Shown here piece by piece: positions 1-7,557 of a DNA stretch of 23,347 bases. Origin of the DNA: CAYJEO01 sp044432805 (lineage in GTDB: Bacteria > Bacillota_I > Bacilli_A > RF39 > UBA660); assembly GCA_044432805.1 (NCBI GenBank), contig JAWXUI010000015.1, forward strand, positions 1 to 23,347. Reading direction: 5' to 3'. The notes beneath the pieces are model-generated. The model did no database searches and was not told where the DNA came from. It saw only the letters and a list, made by a program, of their open reading frames with translations. The position numbers were made by a program, and so were the translations under genes. Within the stretch, counting starts at the first letter, position 1; each line of letters starts with the position of its first letter.

Positions 1-10
1 ATTTAATTAA

Positions 11-16
11 TATAAT
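11..16 (+). promoter_or_regulatory. putative -10 box of the ABC exporter operon
   Basis: A perfect TATAAT lies 30 bases before the start codon of the permease gene. The -35 region would fall at or beyond the window edge, so only the -10 can be seen. Confidence 0.4.
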
Positions 17-45
17 TAAACAGTAGATTATTTAAGGAGGATAAA

Positions 46-1428
46 ATGAATAAAAATACAATTAAAAGAGCTTATTTAAACATAACAAGAAAGAAAAGTA
101 AATCCGTAATTTTTTTAATTATTATGTTTGTAATGGCTAATATGGTATTGTCATCACTTTCAATATCACAAGCAGTTGAAGAAACAACTGAATATGCAAA
201 AGATAGTTTAGGAAGTACAGTTTATTTAAACGCAGATATGACTTCAATGAGGGACAGTTTTAGTGGGGGACAAATGAGCGGTGAGATGCCTGATATATCA
301 AGTATTTCTAGACCAAGCATAACACTTTCAATAGTTGAAGCAATTGCTGAATCTAGTTATGTAAACGATTATAGTTATACTGTATCAGTATCAGGAGAGA
401 CTGATTTAGAATTATATTCATCTGGACAATTTTCGTTTGGAAGAGAATCATCTTCTGGTTTAACTATAACAGGTGTTAACTCACTTGAAGATATAAGTGG
501 AATAGATGATGGGACAATCGAAATTGACGATGAAGTTTATATAGATGAATATAGTGAAAACGCAATTATTATTTCTTATGAATTTGCAATTCAAAACGAC
601 TTATCTGTAGGAAGTGAAATTATTATCACAAACTCAGAAACATTAGAAAGTTTTACGTATGAAATAATTAGTTTATTTACATCTACTATAAGTGGTAATG
701 AAAATAGTATTTATACAAATATAGAATCAAGCCTAAATCTAATAACAAGTGATCAAATGTCAGATGATGAATATATAGTAAGTGATGTAGCTTATTATTT
801 AAGTAATCCAGATGATGTTGATTTATTTATCGAAGAACAATACGAATTAATTGATTTTGAATCAGAATCATTAACATTAAGTATTGATACACAAGCATAT
901 GATGCTATGGCTGGTTCAATAGAACAAGTAGGTAGTTTTTCAAATACTATTTTAATAGTAGTTATAGTAGCTGCTGTATTAATATTGTCTTTAATTATTA
1001 ACAATAATATAAAAGAAAGAAAATATGAAATGGGTGTCTTAATGTCACTTGGTGCTAGAAAAAAAGATATAATTTTACAAATATTCTTAGAGTTAGCTAT
1101 TATTTCAACTTTAGCGTTTGTATTATCTTTAGGAACTAGTAATTTAGTTGCCAATTCTTTATCTGATAGTTTAATAAGTAGCCAAAGCGATGCAGAAATA
1201 AATTCAAATTCTTCATTTGAAAGACCTAATTCACAAATGCCAGAGTTTGTAGAAAATATGACACAATCAAATGTCGAAGAAATTGATGAAATCGATGTAT
1301 CAGTAAGTGCAAATGAATTCATGCTATTATTTGTTATAGGTTATATAATAGTATTCTTATCAATGTCATTACCAATTTATAATATAACTAAATATGAACC
1401 AAAAACAATTTTATCAAGGAGGGAATAA
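46..1428 (+). CDS. MacB/FtsX-type ABC transporter permease
   Basis: This is a 460-aa permease of the MacB/FtsX superfamily. Members couple an ATPase to an extracytoplasmic domain and move peptides, lipoproteins or antibiotics, or act as mechanotransmitters. An N-terminal membrane segment (about residues 20-42) follows a basic start. A Ser/Asp/Glu-rich extracellular domain of about 255 residues comes next, then the FtsX domain with membrane segments near 301-321, 346-370 and 425-445. The cytoplasmic coupling segment after the second helix contains KYEMGVLMSLGARKKDI, typical of the family. AAGGAGG at 34-40 fixes the ATG at 46. The stop overlaps the ATPase start by one base (TAATG), so the two are translated as a unit. 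The substrate cannot be deduced. A further acidic insertion at about 378-420 lies outside the membrane and resembles a substrate-gating loop only by position. Confidence 0.88.
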   Translation: MNKNTIKRAYLNITRKKSKSVIFLIIMFVMANMVLSSLSISQAVEETTEYAKDSLGSTVYLNADMTSMRDSFSGGQMSGEMPDISSISRPSITLSIVEAIAESSYVNDYSYTVSVSGETDLELYSSGQFSFGRESSSGLTITGVNSLEDISGIDDGTIEIDDEVYIDEYSENAIIISYEFAIQNDLSVGSEIIITNSETLESFTYEIISLFTSTISGNENSIYTNIESSLNLITSDQMSDDEYIVSDVAYYLSNPDDVDLFIEEQYELIDFESESLTLSIDTQAYDAMAGSIEQVGSFSNTILIVVIVAAVLILSLIINNNIKERKYEMGVLMSLGARKKDIILQIFLELAIISTLAFVLSLGTSNLVANSLSDSLISSQSDAEINSNSSFERPNSQMPEFVENMTQSNVEEIDEIDVSVSANEFMLLFVIGYIIVFLSMSLPIYNITKYEPKTILSRRE

Positions 1429-2084
1429 TGGATAAGTTAGAGATTAAAAATTTAAAATATAGTTATAAAGATGGAAATAAATTAAATCAAGTTTTAAAAA
1501 ATGTAAATGTAACTTTCGAAAGCGGAAAAATGTATTGTATCATAGGTGAATCAGGAAGTGGGAAAACAACGTTAATTTCTCTTCTTTCTGGCCTTGATAG
1601 TATCAGCAATGGTGATATATTGTTTAATAAAAAAAGTATTAAAAAAATAGGTTATGATACATTTAGATTAAAATATGTTAATATAGTGTTTCAATCATAT
1701 AATTTAATTAACTATATGACTGCTAGAGAAAATATTGATGTGGCAATAGATTTTGCTGGAATACCAAGAGATAAAATTTATCCCTATGCACTATTAGAAA
1801 GTGTTGGTATTGATAGAGAAAAAGCTGATAGATTAGTATTAAAATTATCTGGAGGGGAACAACAAAGAGTAGCAGTAGCAAGAGCACTTGCAAGTGAAGT
1901 CCCAATAATAGTAGCTGATGAACCAACTGGTAATTTAGATGAAGAAACACAAAAGTTGGTAATTAATTTATTTAAAAAAATGGCTAAGGATGGGAAAATT
2001 GTTATAATTGTAACCCATTCAAAAGCCGTTTCTAAATATGCTGATGTAGTATACAAAATGAAAAAAGGAATATTAGAAAAATAA
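1428..2084 (+). CDS. MacB/LolD-type ABC transporter ATP-binding protein
   Basis: This 218-aa protein is the cytoplasmic ATPase partner of the permease just upstream. All nucleotide-binding motifs are present: Walker A GESGSGKTT (residues 40-48), Q-loop Gln89 in VFQSYNL, the signature LSGGEQQR (140-147), Walker B ending in Asp164-Glu165 followed by PTGNLD, and the switch His197 in VTH. PTGNLD and the overall length are typical of the MacB/LolD/FtsE subfamily, which matches an FtsX-type permease. The start is fixed by an AAGGAGGG site at 1416-1423 and a one-base overlap with the permease stop. A strong terminator follows 7 bases after the stop, so the operon is just these two genes unless more lie left of the window. 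Confidence 0.93.
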   Translation: MDKLEIKNLKYSYKDGNKLNQVLKNVNVTFESGKMYCIIGESGSGKTTLISLLSGLDSISNGDILFNKKSIKKIGYDTFRLKYVNIVFQSYNLINYMTARENIDVAIDFAGIPRDKIYPYALLESVGIDREKADRLVLKLSGGEQQRVAVARALASEVPIIVADEPTGNLDEETQKLVINLFKKMAKDGKIVIIVTHSKAVSKYADVVYKMKKGILEK

Positions 2085-2091
2085 TAAATTG

Positions 2092-2118
2092 AAAAAAGTA
2101 TAGATATATACTTTTTTT
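2092..2118 (+). terminator. Rho-independent terminator of the ABC operon
   Basis: An 11-bp stem (2092-2102 with 2107-2117) with a GATA loop runs into a T-tract. The outer six pairs are A-T, so the hairpin could also work in reverse. Confidence 0.8.
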
Positions 2119-2119
2119 A

Positions 2120-2148
2120 TTGAATTTTTTTCGTTTTTTTGTTATATT
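2120..2148 (+). promoter_or_regulatory. putative promoter for the pilin gene
   Basis: TTGAAT (2120-2125) and TATATT (2143-2148) are separated by 17 bases, and the -10 carries an extended TGT element. Initiation near 2155 would give a leader of about 145 nt before the pilin ATG. The leader holds a GGGGAGG at 2167-2173 followed by GTG, which opens only six codons. I see no strong hairpin in it. A second weak extended -10 (TGTTATATA, 2215-2223) lies closer to the gene. Confidence 0.4.
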
Positions 2149-2299
2149 ATAAATGATAGTATATTAGGGGAGGCGTGTATTTAAATATTTTTTGAAAATA
2201 ATTTGAATATTGATTGTTATATATAAAAAAGCAATGCAAATCCAAATTTAACTATGTATTAAAATAAAATATATTAAGAAAATGAAGTAGAAGGAATTT

Positions 2300-3127
2300 A
2301 TGAAAAAAGGTTTTACATTAATTGAATTACTTGGTGTTTTGGTAATAATAATAGTCATAGCCGCTATATCAACGCCAATAGTAACAAATATAATTAATTC
2401 GTCGCGAGAATCAACAGATCTTGTTAGCGTTGAGAGTATCGTTAAGGGTGCTGGAGAATTATATTATAATGCAAGGTTAGATACAGACAAGACAGCATTA
2501 ACTGATATAAACGAAGGTAATAATATATTTGAACATTTAGAAATTACAGGAACAACTTTTGAATCTGCAGATGTCAGGGTAGATGAAGATGGAAAAGTTT
2601 ATATGGCGGTTTATTTAAATGGAATCTGTTATACAAAAAGTGTGTTAAGTGATGAAATAACTTCAACAGAAAGCGCAACTGCTGAATCTTGTGATATAAG
2701 TTTAACTAAATATAGAACAACAGTAAGTTATTACAATGCTAAAACATGTTACAATCAGGGAACATGCACTAGATATGAATATACTTATGAACCGTATCAA
2801 TATTATAGTACTACTTATTGCAGTAATTATTCAATTCCAAGTAGTAGTGTTTGTAGTTATTGTATGTCTGTCGTTTCATATGCGGTTTCATGTTCTTTAG
2901 TAGATGAATATGTTGCCAAAATCCTTATACTTGAAACCAGGTATACATGGGTTCAAGTACCAATAGAGTATGATTGTACAACAACATATGATTGTGGTAC
3001 TTGGTCAACAAATACAGTTTCTGATTGGACAACAACACCGTGTACAGAAATTGATAATGATAGTCAACATGTTGAATGTGAAATATCTAATTGTGATATC
3101 AATAGTGCCATTGGGGAGTGTGATTGA
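2300..3127 (+). CDS. type IV pilin-like protein with Cys-rich C-terminal tail
   Basis: This 275-aa protein begins with a textbook class III prepilin signal, KKG|FTLIELL. Prepilin peptidase would cut after Gly4 and methylate Phe5, with Glu9 as the mature Glu5 used in pilus assembly. A hydrophobic helix follows to about residue 32, then a pilin-like globular part to about 140. The rest is odd: a Tyr/Thr/Ser-rich tail holding 13 of the protein's 14 cysteines, several in CxxC-like or paired spacing. Such a tail suggests disulfides or metal binding outside the cell (inference). The start is supported by AGAAGG at 2289-2294. No prepilin peptidase, assembly ATPase or platform protein is in the window, so the machinery must be encoded elsewhere or this is a stand-alone pseudopilin. 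The next gene follows after 4 bases and is probably co-transcribed. Confidence 0.8.
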   Translation: MKKGFTLIELLGVLVIIIVIAAISTPIVTNIINSSRESTDLVSVESIVKGAGELYYNARLDTDKTALTDINEGNNIFEHLEITGTTFESADVRVDEDGKVYMAVYLNGICYTKSVLSDEITSTESATAESCDISLTKYRTTVSYYNAKTCYNQGTCTRYEYTYEPYQYYSTTYCSNYSIPSSSVCSYCMSVVSYAVSCSLVDEYVAKILILETRYTWVQVPIEYDCTTTYDCGTWSTNTVSDWTTTPCTEIDNDSQHVECEISNCDINSAIGECD

Positions 3128-3131
3128 TAAT

Positions 3132-4079
3132 ATGAAAAATAAATTAATAATTATTTTATCTGTAATAGGGTTACTTATTATAGGAAGTGTGGGTATGTTT
3201 TTATTCTTAAGTAAAGATTCTGATTCTAACTCTGATGAAAAACAAGACGAAAATAATGAAGTAGTTGATAATTATCTTAGTGTTGAGGATATCGTAGACA
3301 AACTAGATAATACTACTGAAATGCAATATTTAGAATCAATGCATAATGTTACTACATCAATAGAGGATTCTAAAATAACATTTAATGTTACAGGAATGCT
3401 TAATGGCGAGAATATTGATAGTATTTATGAAATTAACATAATAGATAATAAACTAGATTTGACAGTAGATAAAAATAATTATATTGAAGCAAGTATATTT
3501 ATGGCAGTTATTGATGCTATTGCTCAAGTAAATGGATACGGAAAGGATAGCACAAATTTCATTATGTTAGCTAGTGAATATATTTTGAGTGAATTGGGAA
3601 TAACAATAATAGAAACTGAAAATATGTCTTTTAAATATTCTATTGATATTTCAAAAAAATATGAAGTTCCTGAAGATTTTAATTATATAAGTTATAATAA
3701 TTTGGAATATTTTGGAAATTTAGATAAAATAAAAAGCTACGAAACTTTTTATATGATGGAAAATAATCTACATCTTTTAAAAGTAATTGACGAATCCAAT
3801 ATAATAGATTTTTCTTTGATAGAACTAGAAAGTACTACAAATTCAAGTTATGAAACTGTTAAAACAATAGCGAAAATATTATTGTCAGACACAGAATATG
3901 AACAATTTGAAGAAGAATTTGATATATCAACAGATTATAAAATTGGAGAATTTAATGTAGATGTAGACTATGAACTTGATGATGGAGAAGATTATATTCT
4001 TTTTGAAAATGAAAAAGTTGTTAAGGTAACATATAATAATATTGAATACTTTGATTTTTCAAATAATAGTTCGCAATAA
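3132..4079 (+). CDS. hypothetical membrane-anchored acidic extracytoplasmic protein
   Basis: I do not recognise this 315-aa protein. It starts with a short basic stretch and one membrane segment (about residues 4-26). An acidic, Ser/Asp/Glu/Asn-rich linker follows, then an external domain of about 260 residues rich in Asp, Glu, Asn and Tyr and with no cysteine. There is no lipobox Cys, so it is a signal-anchor protein, not a lipoprotein. The frame is open further upstream to 2970, but that extension lies entirely inside the pilin gene and is not plausible protein. ATG 3132 is preferred, with GGGGAG at 3113-3118 (rather long spacing); a GTG at 3120 is possible but too close to that site. The 4-base gap to the pilin gene suggests a two-gene unit, perhaps a surface partner of the pilin. 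Confidence 0.7.
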   Translation: MKNKLIIILSVIGLLIIGSVGMFLFLSKDSDSNSDEKQDENNEVVDNYLSVEDIVDKLDNTTEMQYLESMHNVTTSIEDSKITFNVTGMLNGENIDSIYEINIIDNKLDLTVDKNNYIEASIFMAVIDAIAQVNGYGKDSTNFIMLASEYILSELGITIIETENMSFKYSIDISKKYEVPEDFNYISYNNLEYFGNLDKIKSYETFYMMENNLHLLKVIDESNIIDFSLIELESTTNSSYETVKTIAKILLSDTEYEQFEEEFDISTDYKIGEFNVDVDYELDDGEDYILFENEKVVKVTYNNIEYFDFSNNSSQ

Positions 4080-4088
4080 AAGATAAGT

Positions 4089-4116
4089 AAAAGTACATTT
4101 AACAGTGTACTTTTTT
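4089..4116 (+). terminator. Rho-independent terminator after the pilin-linked operon
   Basis: A 9-bp stem, AAAAGTACA (4089-4097) with TGTACTTTT (4106-4114), closes an 8-base loop and continues into Ts. Confidence 0.85.
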
Positions 4117-4152
4117 AGTTTTATAAAATAGAATAAAAATAAATAATTTAAC

Positions 4153-4158
4153 TATAAT
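4153..4158 (+). promoter_or_regulatory. putative -10 box for the ylmC-like gene
   Basis: TATAAT lies 17 bases before the start codon. No convincing -35 is visible. A transcript from it would have almost no leader beyond the AGGTGA ribosome site. Confidence 0.35.
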
Positions 4159-4175
4159 TAAAATAGGTGATAGTT

Positions 4176-4406
4176 ATGCGTTTATCAGATTTACAATCAA
4201 AAGATGTAATTAATATTACAGACGGTAAAAAAATAGGAAATATAATTGATGTTAAATTAGAAAATAATGGCATAATGCAAAGTATTATAATTGAAAAAAG
4301 CAAATTTTTTGTTTCAATGTTTACAAATAAGGATGAAATAGAAATTACTTGGGAACAAATCCAAAAAATAGGTGAAGATGTTATATTAGTTAAATTAAAC
4401 TTATGA
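4176..4406 (+). CDS. ylmC: YlmC/YmxH-family PRC-barrel protein
   Basis: This 76-aa protein matches the small PRC-barrel family called YlmC/YmxH. These proteins are found in sporulating and related Firmicutes and have no firmly assigned biochemical role. It opens with the typical MRLSDLQSKDVINITDGKKIG pattern (an 'RLSDL...K.VI....GK.iG' motif), then a beta-rich barrel ending in a W-x-x-I-x-x-IGEDVILV strand. ATG 4176 is chosen because AGGTGA (4165-4170) is its ribosome site; a GTG at 4167 lies inside that site. The gene is flanked by terminators on both sides, so it is probably monocistronic. The sporulation name comes from homologues; nothing else in the window proves that this organism sporulates. 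Confidence 0.78.
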   Translation: MRLSDLQSKDVINITDGKKIGNIIDVKLENNGIMQSIIIEKSKFFVSMFTNKDEIEITWEQIQKIGEDVILVKLNL

Positions 4407-4430
4407 AGATATTTTAAATATCTTTTTTTT
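4406..4430 (+). terminator. Rho-independent terminator after ylmC
   Basis: AGATAT (4407-4412) pairs with ATATCT (4418-4423) and is followed by T8; the hairpin begins at the ylmC stop codon. A second small hairpin, AGACT (4446-4450) with AGTCT (4456-4460) and a run of Ts, follows and may act as a backup. Confidence 0.75.
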
Positions 4431-4464
4431 ATATGGTGTTTAATTAGACTTATTAAGTCTTTTT

Positions 4465-4473
4465 TGTTATAAT
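4465..4473 (+). promoter_or_regulatory. extended -10 promoter for lspA-rluD
   Basis: TGT followed by a perfect TATAAT (4468-4473) forms an extended -10 right after the T-tract of the backup hairpin. The -35 is weak (TTAGAC, 4444-4449, 18 bases upstream). The start codon of lspA is 15 bases downstream. Confidence 0.5.
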
Positions 4474-4488
4474 TAAATTGGTGAACTT

Positions 4489-4959
4489 ATGAAAAAAATT
4501 ATTCCAATTACATTTATTTTAATAATAATAGATCAAATAATAAAGCTAATTGTTACTAGTAATTTAAAAATTTATGAATCAATTACTATTATTAAAAACT
4601 TCTTTTATATAACATATGTAGAAAACAAAGGTGCCGCATTTGGTATATTAGAAGGTAACATGATTTTATTTGTTTTAATCGGAATTTTTGCCATAGGTTT
4701 AATATATTATTATTTTATAAAAAATCAAAAACTAAACAATATAAAAATCATTATTTTTAGTATGCTATATGCTGGAATTATTGGAAATATAATAGACCGA
4801 TTATTCTTAGGATTTGTAGTTGACTACCTAGACTTTATTATTTTTAATTATGACTTTGCTATCTTTAATTTTGCAGATTCATTAATCGTTGTAAGTTTGT
4901 TTTTATTACTAATACAGAAAGAAGGAAAAGAAAATGCAAATAATAATTTTGGAAAATAA
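4489..4959 (+). CDS. lspA: lipoprotein signal peptidase (signal peptidase II)
   Basis: LspA is a polytopic membrane aspartyl protease. It removes the signal peptide from prolipoproteins after Lgt has attached diacylglycerol to the lipobox cysteine. The 156-aa length is normal and the family motifs occur in order: DQIIK near residue 15; N-K-G-A-A-F (46-51); GNIIDR...GFVVDYLDF, with Asp112 the likely first catalytic aspartate; and FNFADS, with Asp130 the second. Four hydrophobic helices are evident. Its last 26 bases overlap the start of the pseudouridine synthase gene. The lspA-rluD-family pairing is common in Firmicutes (lspA-ylyB in B. subtilis), which supports both calls. Transcription probably starts at the extended -10 just upstream. 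Confidence 0.95.
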   Translation: MKKIIPITFILIIIDQIIKLIVTSNLKIYESITIIKNFFYITYVENKGAAFGILEGNMILFVLIGIFAIGLIYYYFIKNQKLNNIKIIIFSMLYAGIIGNIIDRLFLGFVVDYLDFIIFNYDFAIFNFADSLIVVSLFLLLIQKEGKENANNNFGK

Positions 4960-5836
4960 TAAAATAAGATTAGATACATATTTAATCGAACATTTAAATG
5001 TAAGTCGAACTAAAATACAAAAATACATTAAAGATGATGTGGTTACAGTAAATGGAAAAACAGTAAAAAACGGTTATTTATTAAAAGAAAATGATGTAAT
5101 CGATATAAAAGAAATAGAAGAAGAATCAATGGATGCTATTGCGCAAGATATACCATTAGATATTGTATATGAAGATGATGATTTATTAGTGATTAATAAA
5201 CAAAACGGTTTAGTCGTGCACCCAGGAAATGGGAATAGTGATAATACTTTAGTAAATGCTTTATTGTTTCATGTAAATAATTTATCTGATATAAATGGTG
5301 AATTTAGACCTGGAATAGTTCATCGTATTGATGCTTATACAACAGGTTTAATAATGGTTGCCAAAAATAATGAAGCACATAGTTTTTTAGCCAAACAACT
5401 AGAAGAAAAAACAACACACAGAATATATACCGCTTTAGTAAGTGGAGTAATAAACAATGAAACTGGAACTATAGATGCTCCAATTGGAAGAGATATAAGA
5501 GATAGAAAAAAAATGTCTGTTACAAGCACTAATTCTAAGACAGCTGTTACGCATTTTAAAGTTGTTAAAAGATTTAAAGAAGCAACATTAATAGATTTAA
5601 AATTAGAAACAGGAAGAACTCATCAAATAAGAGTTCATATGAATTATATTGGACATCCAGTAATTAATGATGCGGTATACGGAAAAAATATAATTGATGA
5701 AACTGGACAATGTTTACATGCAAAAGAATTAGGATTTATTCATCCTAAGACTAAAGAATATATGCAATTTTCAAGTGAATTACCAGAATGCTTTTTAAAT
5801 ATATTAAATTCATTTACAGATTTAGAAAATAAATAG
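4934..5836 (+). CDS. rluD: RluD-family 23S rRNA pseudouridine synthase
   Basis: This 300-aa enzyme isomerises uridines in 23S rRNA. An N-terminal S4 RNA-binding domain (about residues 10-58) precedes the catalytic domain. Motifs seen are VVHPGNGN (94-101); GIVHRIDAYTTGLI, with catalytic Asp133; and GRTHQIRVH (227-235). The catalytic segment departs from the usual HR(L/I)DKDTSGL: Lys and Asp after the catalytic Asp are Ala and Tyr, while Asp itself is kept, so activity is likely retained. Start ATG 4934 has GAAGG at 4921-4925 and sits inside the lspA end, giving translational coupling. The 3' end overlaps the convergent tspO gene by 23 bases with no terminator between them. It corresponds to B. 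subtilis YlyB by context; the exact target uridines are unknown. Confidence 0.9.
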   Translation: MQIIILENNKIRLDTYLIEHLNVSRTKIQKYIKDDVVTVNGKTVKNGYLLKENDVIDIKEIEEESMDAIAQDIPLDIVYEDDDLLVINKQNGLVVHPGNGNSDNTLVNALLFHVNNLSDINGEFRPGIVHRIDAYTTGLIMVAKNNEAHSFLAKQLEEKTTHRIYTALVSGVINNETGTIDAPIGRDIRDRKKMSVTSTNSKTAVTHFKVVKRFKEATLIDLKLETGRTHQIRVHMNYIGHPVINDAVYGKNIIDETGQCLHAKELGFIHPKTKEYMQFSSELPECFLNILNSFTDLENK

Positions 5837-6269
5837 ATAAAGATAAAAAGGTTGCAAAGAAAGTCCAAATAACATATGGTATTAAATATGATGATATTTG
5901 TTTATTTAAATCTTTTGACTCATAATATAAGAATAAAGAAGATAAAAATACAAATAAAGAGTCAACAAATGCTAAAAATGGACTTTGCAAACTAATAAAG
6001 AAAAAAGAAAATAACATATTTGTAATATAATTAAAAATTAATATATTTTTATATTCTTTTAGTTCATTTAATTCATACTCTTCTGTTATTTTAAATATAT
6101 TTATAGAAATTAAAATATAAAGTATACTCCAAACAATTGGAAAAATATAATTATTAGGAGTATATGATGGCAAATTAAGAGAATTGTAATATGAACTGTC
6201 AAAAGAAACAAACATGGACGGAACAAACCAAACAAATAAAATGAGAATAAATTTTAATATTTTTTTCAA
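5814..6269 (-). CDS. tspO: TspO/MBR-family membrane protein
   Basis: This 151-aa protein with five hydrophobic segments belongs to the TspO/mitochondrial benzodiazepine receptor family, whose members bind tetrapyrroles and modulate stress or porphyrin responses. The hallmark region is present: YYNSLNLPSYTPNNYIFP then IVWSILYILI, matching 'W/Y..L..P...PP..vF..vW..LY'. The final helix carries LIPYVIWTFFATFLSLSIYFLN. Some usual tryptophans are Tyr or Phe here. It starts at TTG (6269-6267), supported by a strong AAGGAGG on the minus strand (complement of 6277-6283) with 7-base spacing; no ATG fits. The C-terminal coding end overlaps rluD convergently. It diverges from the rhomboid gene over 66 bases. 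Confidence 0.82.
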   Translation of the reverse strand: MKKILKFILILFVWFVPSMFVSFDSSYYNSLNLPSYTPNNYIFPIVWSILYILISINIFKITEEYELNELKEYKNILIFNYITNMLFSFFFISLQSPFLAFVDSLFVFLSSLFLYYESKDLNKQISSYLIPYVIWTFFATFLSLSIYFLNL

Positions 6270-6335
6270 AATAATTCCTCCTTATTAAAGTTTATTTTAA
6301 TTAATAAAAAATAATTACAGAAAAGAGAATAATAT

Positions 6336-7469
6336 ATGAAAGAGTTAAGATTAAGTAAAAGTGATGAATTAGTAATGCGTTTATTACATTATTTCATTAC
6401 TAAACAAAATTACAATCCAATTGTATTGCATGGGGCTAAAAATGAAATATGGTTGGAAAATTTAAATAATGATATTAAGATAATAAGAATTGTTTCTAAT
6501 TATATTCATAATGATGAACAATTAAAATATGATTATTTAAGATCAAATCAAATAATAAAACAAATAAAGAAAAAAACTTTTTCTTATAAAGTTAATACTC
6601 TAAATTTGTTTGTAAATTTAGGTGAGAATGTAACTAATGAAAATGTAATTAGATTAAATGAATTTTCAGATATATCAAAATATAAAGAATTAGTAGATGA
6701 TTTTCCTGATATTGAAAAAAAACCGGAAAATAGTGAAGAAGGATTTTCTTTGTTTACTAAAATTATGGATGAAATAAATCAAAAAAATGTGGATGACGCA
6801 AAAAAAGCAGATGATTTATTTAAACCAAAAAAACCAATTATGACATATGCATTAATAGCTGTAAATGTATTGATTTTTCTTTATATGTTTTTTGTCGATT
6901 CAAACTTAGAAGCTAATACACTTTATAAATTTGGTGGAGTAACAGGAATAACTTTAGCAAGTGGAGAATACTATAGAGTATTCACATGTATGTTTTTACA
7001 TTCTGGCATATTTCATTTGTTTTTAAATATGTATGCATTATATATTTTAGGACCTCAGATTGAAACGTTATTTGGGAAAAAGAAATTTCTAGCCATATAT
7101 ATCGGTAGTGGATTAATTGCATCTCTAATGTCAATTTTGTTTTTACCAGATTACACTGTAAGTGTTGGAGCATCGGGTGCTATATTTGGTTTGTTATCAT
7201 CTCTGGTATATTTTGGATATTTTTATCGAGTTTATTTGGGAACTGTAATAAAAAATCAAATATTACCTATAATTTTTATTAATTTAGCAATAAGTTTTAT
7301 GTTTACTGGAATTGACGCTTTTGCTCATTTAGGTGGGTTACTAGGTGGAGTATTAATCACTATGGCAGCTGGGGTTCCATATAAATCAACAAATGCTCAA
7401 AAAATAAATGGACTTATTATGAGTTGTATTTTAATTTTATTTTTATATTTCTTAGGTATTTCTGGATAA
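6336..7469 (+). CDS. rhomboid-family intramembrane serine protease
   Basis: This 377-aa protein has an N-terminal cytoplasmic domain of about 165 residues followed by a six-to-seven-helix rhomboid core. Rhomboids cut transmembrane substrates within the bilayer using a Ser-His dyad. The core shows FLHSGIFHLFLNMYAL (H-x4-H-x3-N, His222, His227, Asn231), GASGAIFG with nucleophile Ser280, and AHLGGLLGG with His331. The N-terminal extension resembles the layout of B. subtilis GluP/YqgP, but the C-terminal TPRs of that protein are absent. The start ATG at 6336 has only a weak AAAAGAGA upstream. It ends in a terminator formed at the stop codon and appears monocistronic, divergent from tspO. The substrate is unknown. 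Confidence 0.9.
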   Translation: MKELRLSKSDELVMRLLHYFITKQNYNPIVLHGAKNEIWLENLNNDIKIIRIVSNYIHNDEQLKYDYLRSNQIIKQIKKKTFSYKVNTLNLFVNLGENVTNENVIRLNEFSDISKYKELVDDFPDIEKKPENSEEGFSLFTKIMDEINQKNVDDAKKADDLFKPKKPIMTYALIAVNVLIFLYMFFVDSNLEANTLYKFGGVTGITLASGEYYRVFTCMFLHSGIFHLFLNMYALYILGPQIETLFGKKKFLAIYIGSGLIASLMSILFLPDYTVSVGASGAIFGLLSSLVYFGYFYRVYLGTVIKNQILPIIFINLAISFMFTGIDAFAHLGGLLGGVLITMAAGVPYKSTNAQKINGLIMSCILILFLYFLGISG

Positions 7470-7495
7470 AAGGTTATTAAAATAATCTTTTTTTT
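7468..7495 (+). terminator. Rho-independent terminator after the rhomboid gene
   Basis: Residues 7468-7477 pair with 7482-7491 (one G-T wobble) around a four-base loop, followed by a T-tract. The stem starts in the last bases of the rhomboid stop codon. Confidence 0.8.
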
Positions 7496-7503
7496 ATAAC
7501 TTA

Positions 7504-7530
7504 TTGACAAAAAGTAAAAAAAACTATAAT
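7504..7530 (+). promoter_or_regulatory. promoter for queH and the downstream pair
   Basis: Perfect TTGACA (7504-7509) and TATAAT (7525-7530) with a short 15-base spacer. The short spacer may weaken the promoter or require help. Confidence 0.55.
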
Positions 7531-7557
7531 GTATAAGTTATTGAAAGGATGAAAAAA

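Noticed and set aside
795..1322. 175-codon open frame on the minus strand, antisense to the ABC permease
   Set aside because: No ribosome site; the protein looks like a composition shadow of the Ser/Asp-rich permease gene.
2149..2299. Riboswitch or T-box in the pilin leader
   Set aside because: No conserved core or convincing stem-loop set could be recognised by eye.
2970..3131. Upstream extension of the anchored acidic protein within the pilin gene
   Set aside because: The extra residues are a frame-shifted reading of the pilin tail; the signal-anchor begins naturally at ATG 3132.
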